Assembly (NCBI GenBank): GCA_965240325.2
Contig: OZ251230.1
Coordinates: 868,001-932,000 of the forward strand
From: Rebecca billardiae RCC1528
Lineage: Eukaryota; Haptophyta
DNA length: 64,000 bases
Direction: 5' to 3'
Position numbers and translations under genes: made by a program. A model generated the notes under the pieces. It saw nothing but the letters and a program-made list of their open reading frames with translations. It searched no databases and was not told the DNA's origin. This document shows, in pieces, positions 60,461 through 64,000 of the stretch (positions are counted from its first letter, which is position 1; each line of letters opens with the position of its first letter).

Positions 60461-61594
60461 GCCGCCGCCATCTCGGTCGATCGGTCCGGGTACGTCCAGG
60501 GCGCAGAGAAGAAGTACCTGCCCGCGCTCAGCGCCGCGGCGGCCAAGGGCGTGGAGGCGTGGGAGGCTGCGTACATGGAGCAGCGCGCGGCGCACGGCCA
60601 CTCGCCGTCGTTCTTCGCCTTCGCCGCGTCGGCGCTGCGCGCGGCCGCGGAGGCGGCCGAGGGCTCGGCGCGCACCGTGGCGCGCGCGCCCGCGCTGCGC
60701 GCGCTCTCCGCGCGCGTGCTGAGCAACTGCCTCGAGCTGCGGCTGGCGGACGTGCAGCTGCTGCGCACCGTGGCATACGGGCTGCTCGCCGCGGCCGACC
60801 GCGCGCGCGCCCTCGCAGTCTTCACGCGCGTGCTCGAGCTCGCCCCCTCTGAGCCGCAGTCGTGGCTGGACCTGGCCCTGCTCCACGCAGACCTCGCACT
60901 CCGGGCCCAGCAGGCCGGCGAGGAGGGCAAGGAGGGCGGCGCCGTCGTGCCCGCGGGGCAGGCCGCGCTCGACGCGGCGTGCGCCCACGCCAAGGCAGTG
61001 CTCGTCACGCGCTGGGCGCAGCGCTTCGACGAGGTCGAGTTTGCAGCCCTCGCGCTGCTGCGCTGCGTGCGCGAGCACGCGGCTCGCGCGGCGCTGCGCG
61101 ACCCGCTGCGCGAGGCCGGCGGCGTGGTGCTGCCGGCGCAGCTGCTCCCGGCGTGCGCGCCGCCGCCCGCCGCGCTCGCCGCCGCGCCGCTCGGCCTCCT
61201 CATCTGGATGGGCTGGGACACGGACAAGACGGACGTCGACCTGCACGTGCTCGAGCCGTCGGGCAACGAGGTCTACTACTCGAGCCCGGCGTCCGAGATT
61301 GGGGGCCACCTCTCGCGCGACTTCACGCAGGGGTACGGCCCCGAGCTGTACACGCTGCCCAGCCCGCCCAAGGGCGAGTACCGCGTGCGCGCCAAGTACT
61401 TCGCCAGCCACCAGCCGAGCGCCAGCACGGGCACCACCTCTGTCGTGCTCTGGACGCTCGCGCCGCGCGGCGGGCCGGGCGGCGCTCCGCTGCTCGACTT
61501 CCGCAGCGTGCGGCTGGACGCGCACAAGCACATGCTCGAGGTGCTGCGCGTGCGCGTGGCGGCCGACGGCTCGGTGGCCGTGCGCGGGGCGTGA
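57413..61594 (+). CDS. VIT-vWA-DUF2135 protein
   Basis: 1393 aa, ATG at 57413, no intron needed. Domain order: VIT domain (about 5-165; VELTLTVSNEAADGDVTTKL, LRFPLAEGAAVCGFAYERTE); von Willebrand factor A domain (about 255-400) with MIDAS residues in LDTSAS, GGTDLKSSL and LLSDGAD; a post-vWA region; a disordered acidic Glu/Ala and Pro-rich middle (about 760-1030). Then comes a helical, TPR-like segment (about 1040-1180; RALAVFTRVLELAPSEPQSW) and a DUF2135 domain (about 1262-1365; MGWDTDKTDVDLHVLEPSGN, LSRDFTQGYGPELYTLPSPP). The same architecture is known from bacterial and protist proteins of unclear function. It probably binds metal and a protein partner in the cytoplasm, as no signal peptide is seen. 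Confidence 0.87.
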
Positions 61595-62148
61595 TCGCAC
61601 GCGGGGTATCAGTATGGCCCCGACCCCGTCGTAAGCGTAGCAGTACATATTCTGCTGATGAGTGCTGCGTGCGCTGCTGATGATGCTGCTGACGATGTAA
61701 TGCCTGCTGACGCGACGAGATACCCTCATCGGCATGTCGTCGTGCGCATCATGCACGACTGACGTGAGTAGATGACGTACGGATGTATAGCAGCAGTCGT
61801 TCTTAGTTATTGCATCATGACGACTACTACTAGTACTGACTACATCGTCAGCATATCGTCGTCGTGCATGCCGAGCATGCTCCAACGCGCGAGTGACGAA
61901 CGATCCAACATCATATGTACGACGACATCATGCACTGCTGACGATATGAATAATGTACGCGCTTAGCAGCGGACGCGCGGGTCACTACTAAGCTACCAGC
62001 AGACAGCCAGCAGTCCAGGATGACTATGACAGTAGCTAGTGACGATATGATGCTGCGCTGCTGAGTCTGTCGTCTATACTACGACGCGCGGATGCGCATA
62101 AATGCGCACGACATCAAACATGTTGTCATCCGATGTTGTCGCGTCTGA
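61595..62148. other. Intergenic region, no gene seen
   Basis: Rich in GATGA/CTGCTGA-type short irregular repeats. No frame with a recognisable domain. Confidence 0.5.
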
Positions 62149-63709
62149 TATGACCGCGTTCCGCGGTCCTCTTCCGTCAGAACCAACGTAGTTGGGGGCC
62201 CGCGGTGCAGAGTCTGTCTGTGCCGGCCGTCTGACAGTCTGTGCGGTGTGCCACCCGCTCCGTCCGACCACCACGGACACTCACACAGCCGGCGGCGTCG
62301 CCCCGGAGTCGCATATCGGCCACTAACCTCGCCATCGTCGCGCGGACTCGCCGCTCGCAGATCAGCCTGTGGCTCTCGTGTCAGGCAGTCAGGCATCCGT
62401 CGTGCCCATCAGCGCCAGAGCTGGCTCTCAGTCACTGAGTGAGTGAGAGCCGCCGCTCACGGTCAGCGCGCAGTCCGAGCTCCGAGCTCGCGCGCGAAAC
62501 GCCCGCCCATGCGCCAGTCAAGCCGTCGAGACTCGAGACAGCTCGGATGCGGCGGACGAGAGCAAAAAGGATGTGCGCGTGGTCCAGCTCGTGCTGCGAC
62601 TCGGACTCGCCCAGTCTCGTCGCCCGCAGATCTGCGCGCGCTGCTTGCCGCGCCGCTGCATCATGTCCAGCCAGAGGCTCCAGTCAGTCAGCACGCCGCA
62701 CGCGGATGAGCCATCACAGCTCGGCCATGGACGGCGCGAGCGAGGGCTTGGGCGAGCGAGATGGCCGTGGTGGCTGCTCCACATCCCGACAAAACGTCCA
62801 AGACTACCCGCTCGCACCACGCCGACTGGATCAGGCGAAGGCTCCGCACTGCAGATCAGGCTCGGCGAGACTGACGCGGCTGAACCGCGACGTCCTCGCG
62901 ACCGCCCGCGCTTGAACATGCCGAGAGTTCAGCTGCGCGGCGTGCGGCGTGGCGCGCGCGGGCGCGCGCATGGATTCACGCGTTAGGATGCCCCGCGGTC
63001 TCCTCCTCGTACCGTCGCCGACTGCTCTCCGCGCGCGAGCGTCGACATCGATTCGTGTCCGCGGTCCGGTGCTCGGTTGGAAACCGCACTGACTGGGCCG
63101 AAGAGGGATCGGCAGGGCGGGGCGCGCGGGGTGAGCGGGCACGAAAGCGACGCTGACGACCGTCGGGATACCCGCCGCAGCAGCGCGCACCTGCGCTGAG
63201 TCCGTCGGATTGAACGATCGTGCGCTGCCGCAGCGGGCCGCCCCTCGGCCTCCGTTCGCTTTCGTTCGGCTGTGCTGGCAGTCCTTGGCCGAGGCGGCGA
63301 GGCGACGACTCCAGCGGATAGCTGCGGCGGGTATTTTCAATCTCTCGCACTATTGGAGTTGGTTGGACGATTATGTCAACGGTCGTTCTTGGCATCTTGC
63401 AGCGGCGAGGCCATATTATTTTACTATGGTCACACTACATTAAGGAGAGTCTACCCACAATTACCCTGCCTCGCACACTTGGGCGCGGGTTTCGTTGATT
63501 CCTCTGTTCACTATTCAAGACGGCGGACGCGCCCTTTTTCGACGAGGATGCACCTGTAAGGGAGTCTCAAAATTCGAAACTCGGTCTCCTCCAGCCCTGA
63601 AAATCGTCCCCCGTCCCTTTTTTCTTTGATCAAAGATCTTTTTGAAACGTGGTTCGGGCCCGCTGGTGCGGGCTCCACGCTGCGCGCTCCGCCCTGCACC
63701 GCGGGCCAT
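62149..63709 (-). mobile_element. Repeat element family 1, copy 4 (~1.56 kb)
   Basis: Left terminus 62149-62205 (TATGACCGCGTTCCGCGGTCC); conserved right part to 63709 (..GCACCGCGGGCCAT). Its upper right portion is more diverged than in copies 1 and 3. Cargo 62803-63315 is duplicated outside the element at 16413-16972. The reverse-strand frame there (IPTVVSVAFVPAHPARPALP) is partly conserved with copy 2. A short AT palindrome follows at about 63735. Confidence 0.75.
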
Positions 63710-63860
63710 CAGCATCAGCAGCGCAGACGGCGATGACCGTATATATCGATATATATACGTACTGATGTAGTGAGCTATATATACGACGCATGCGACGCAC
63801 GACTGCTGCTAGATGATGACGCGACATGAAGTAGTCATCCGACGCACGGCGGGCAGCGCC

Positions 63861-64000
63861 TCAGCACGCAGTGCGCGTGCTACTGCCGCTGCTGCTCGGA
63901 GGCCGTGCACAGCAGCGCGCGAGCTGCTCGAGAGCGCGCAGCTCTGCGCCCAGGCCGGGCGCATGCTGCGAGTCCTCCCGCTCGAGGAGGTCGGCCACCA
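63861..64000 (-). CDS. C-terminal end of an unknown protein (truncated by window end)
   Basis: On the reverse strand a frame enters from the right edge and ends in TGA at 63863-63861. Its 45 residues begin VADLLEREDSQHAPGLGAEL, then a helix-like RALEQLARCC and a Ser/Thr tail. No domain is identifiable. Coding is suggested by composition only. Confidence 0.35.
   Translation of the reverse strand, partial: VADLLEREDSQHAPGLGAELRALEQLARCCARPPSSSGSSTRTAC

Noticed and set aside
1-64000. tRNA, rRNA or other structural RNA genes
   Set aside because: No cloverleaf with B-box or conserved rRNA segment was recognised by eye; a covariance-model scan would be needed to exclude them.

Overview
The window looks like nuclear DNA of a very GC-rich unicellular alga. 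The evidence is: spliceosomal GT-AG introns in eIF3b, a cyclin-dependent kinase, a short-chain dehydrogenase and an IQ/coiled-coil protein; a peroxisomal import receptor, nucleolar NOP16 and a mitochondrial carrier; and EsV-1-7 cysteine repeats, which are typical of algae and their large DNA viruses. GC-rich compact genes separated by AT microsatellites suggest a haptophyte (Pavlovales-like). That assignment is an inference and was not tested by any search.

Layout. 1-9 kb: the 3' end of an unknown gene, a secreted sulfotransferase, a plastid-targeted-looking membrane protein, an AID/APOBEC-like deaminase and PEX5. 9.4-18 kb: a 2OG-Fe(II) dioxygenase, an SDR enzyme (one intron), a WD40 protein and a 12-repeat EsV-1-7 protein embedded in dispersed repeats. 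18-28 kb: a CDK (three introns), an unknown Ala-rich protein, a 2.4-kb foldback element and a secreted glycosyltransferase-like protein. 28-45 kb: an IQ/coiled-coil protein, a SAM-type mitochondrial carrier, a second sulfotransferase, a TRM1 tRNA methyltransferase fused to a beta-helix region, NOP16 and a DUF1295 reductase-like membrane protein. 45-64 kb: a membrane-anchored TIR-like protein, eIF3b (four introns), a beta-propeller glycosidase-like membrane protein, a VIT-vWA-DUF2135 protein and the end of one more gene.

Genes often sit in head-to-head pairs sharing short promoters (about 90-450 bp). The pairs are deaminase/PEX5, dioxygenase/SDR, IQ protein/SAM carrier, sulfotransferase/TRM1, NOP16/DUF1295, TIR/eIF3b and propeller/VIT-vWA. 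The genes are mostly unrelated housekeeping or cell-surface functions, with no evident pathway cluster.

The most novel material lies between genes. Four copies of an undescribed 1.3-1.6-kb element (32735-34305, 40406-42005, 45666-46963, 62149-63709) share both termini, carry different GC-rich cargo and all lie between convergent genes in the same orientation. There are also two copies of a 0.5-kb terminal-inverted-repeat element flanked by TA, the giant foldback palindrome, a smaller hairpin element, and an inverted pair of decayed coding repeats bracketing about 8 kb.
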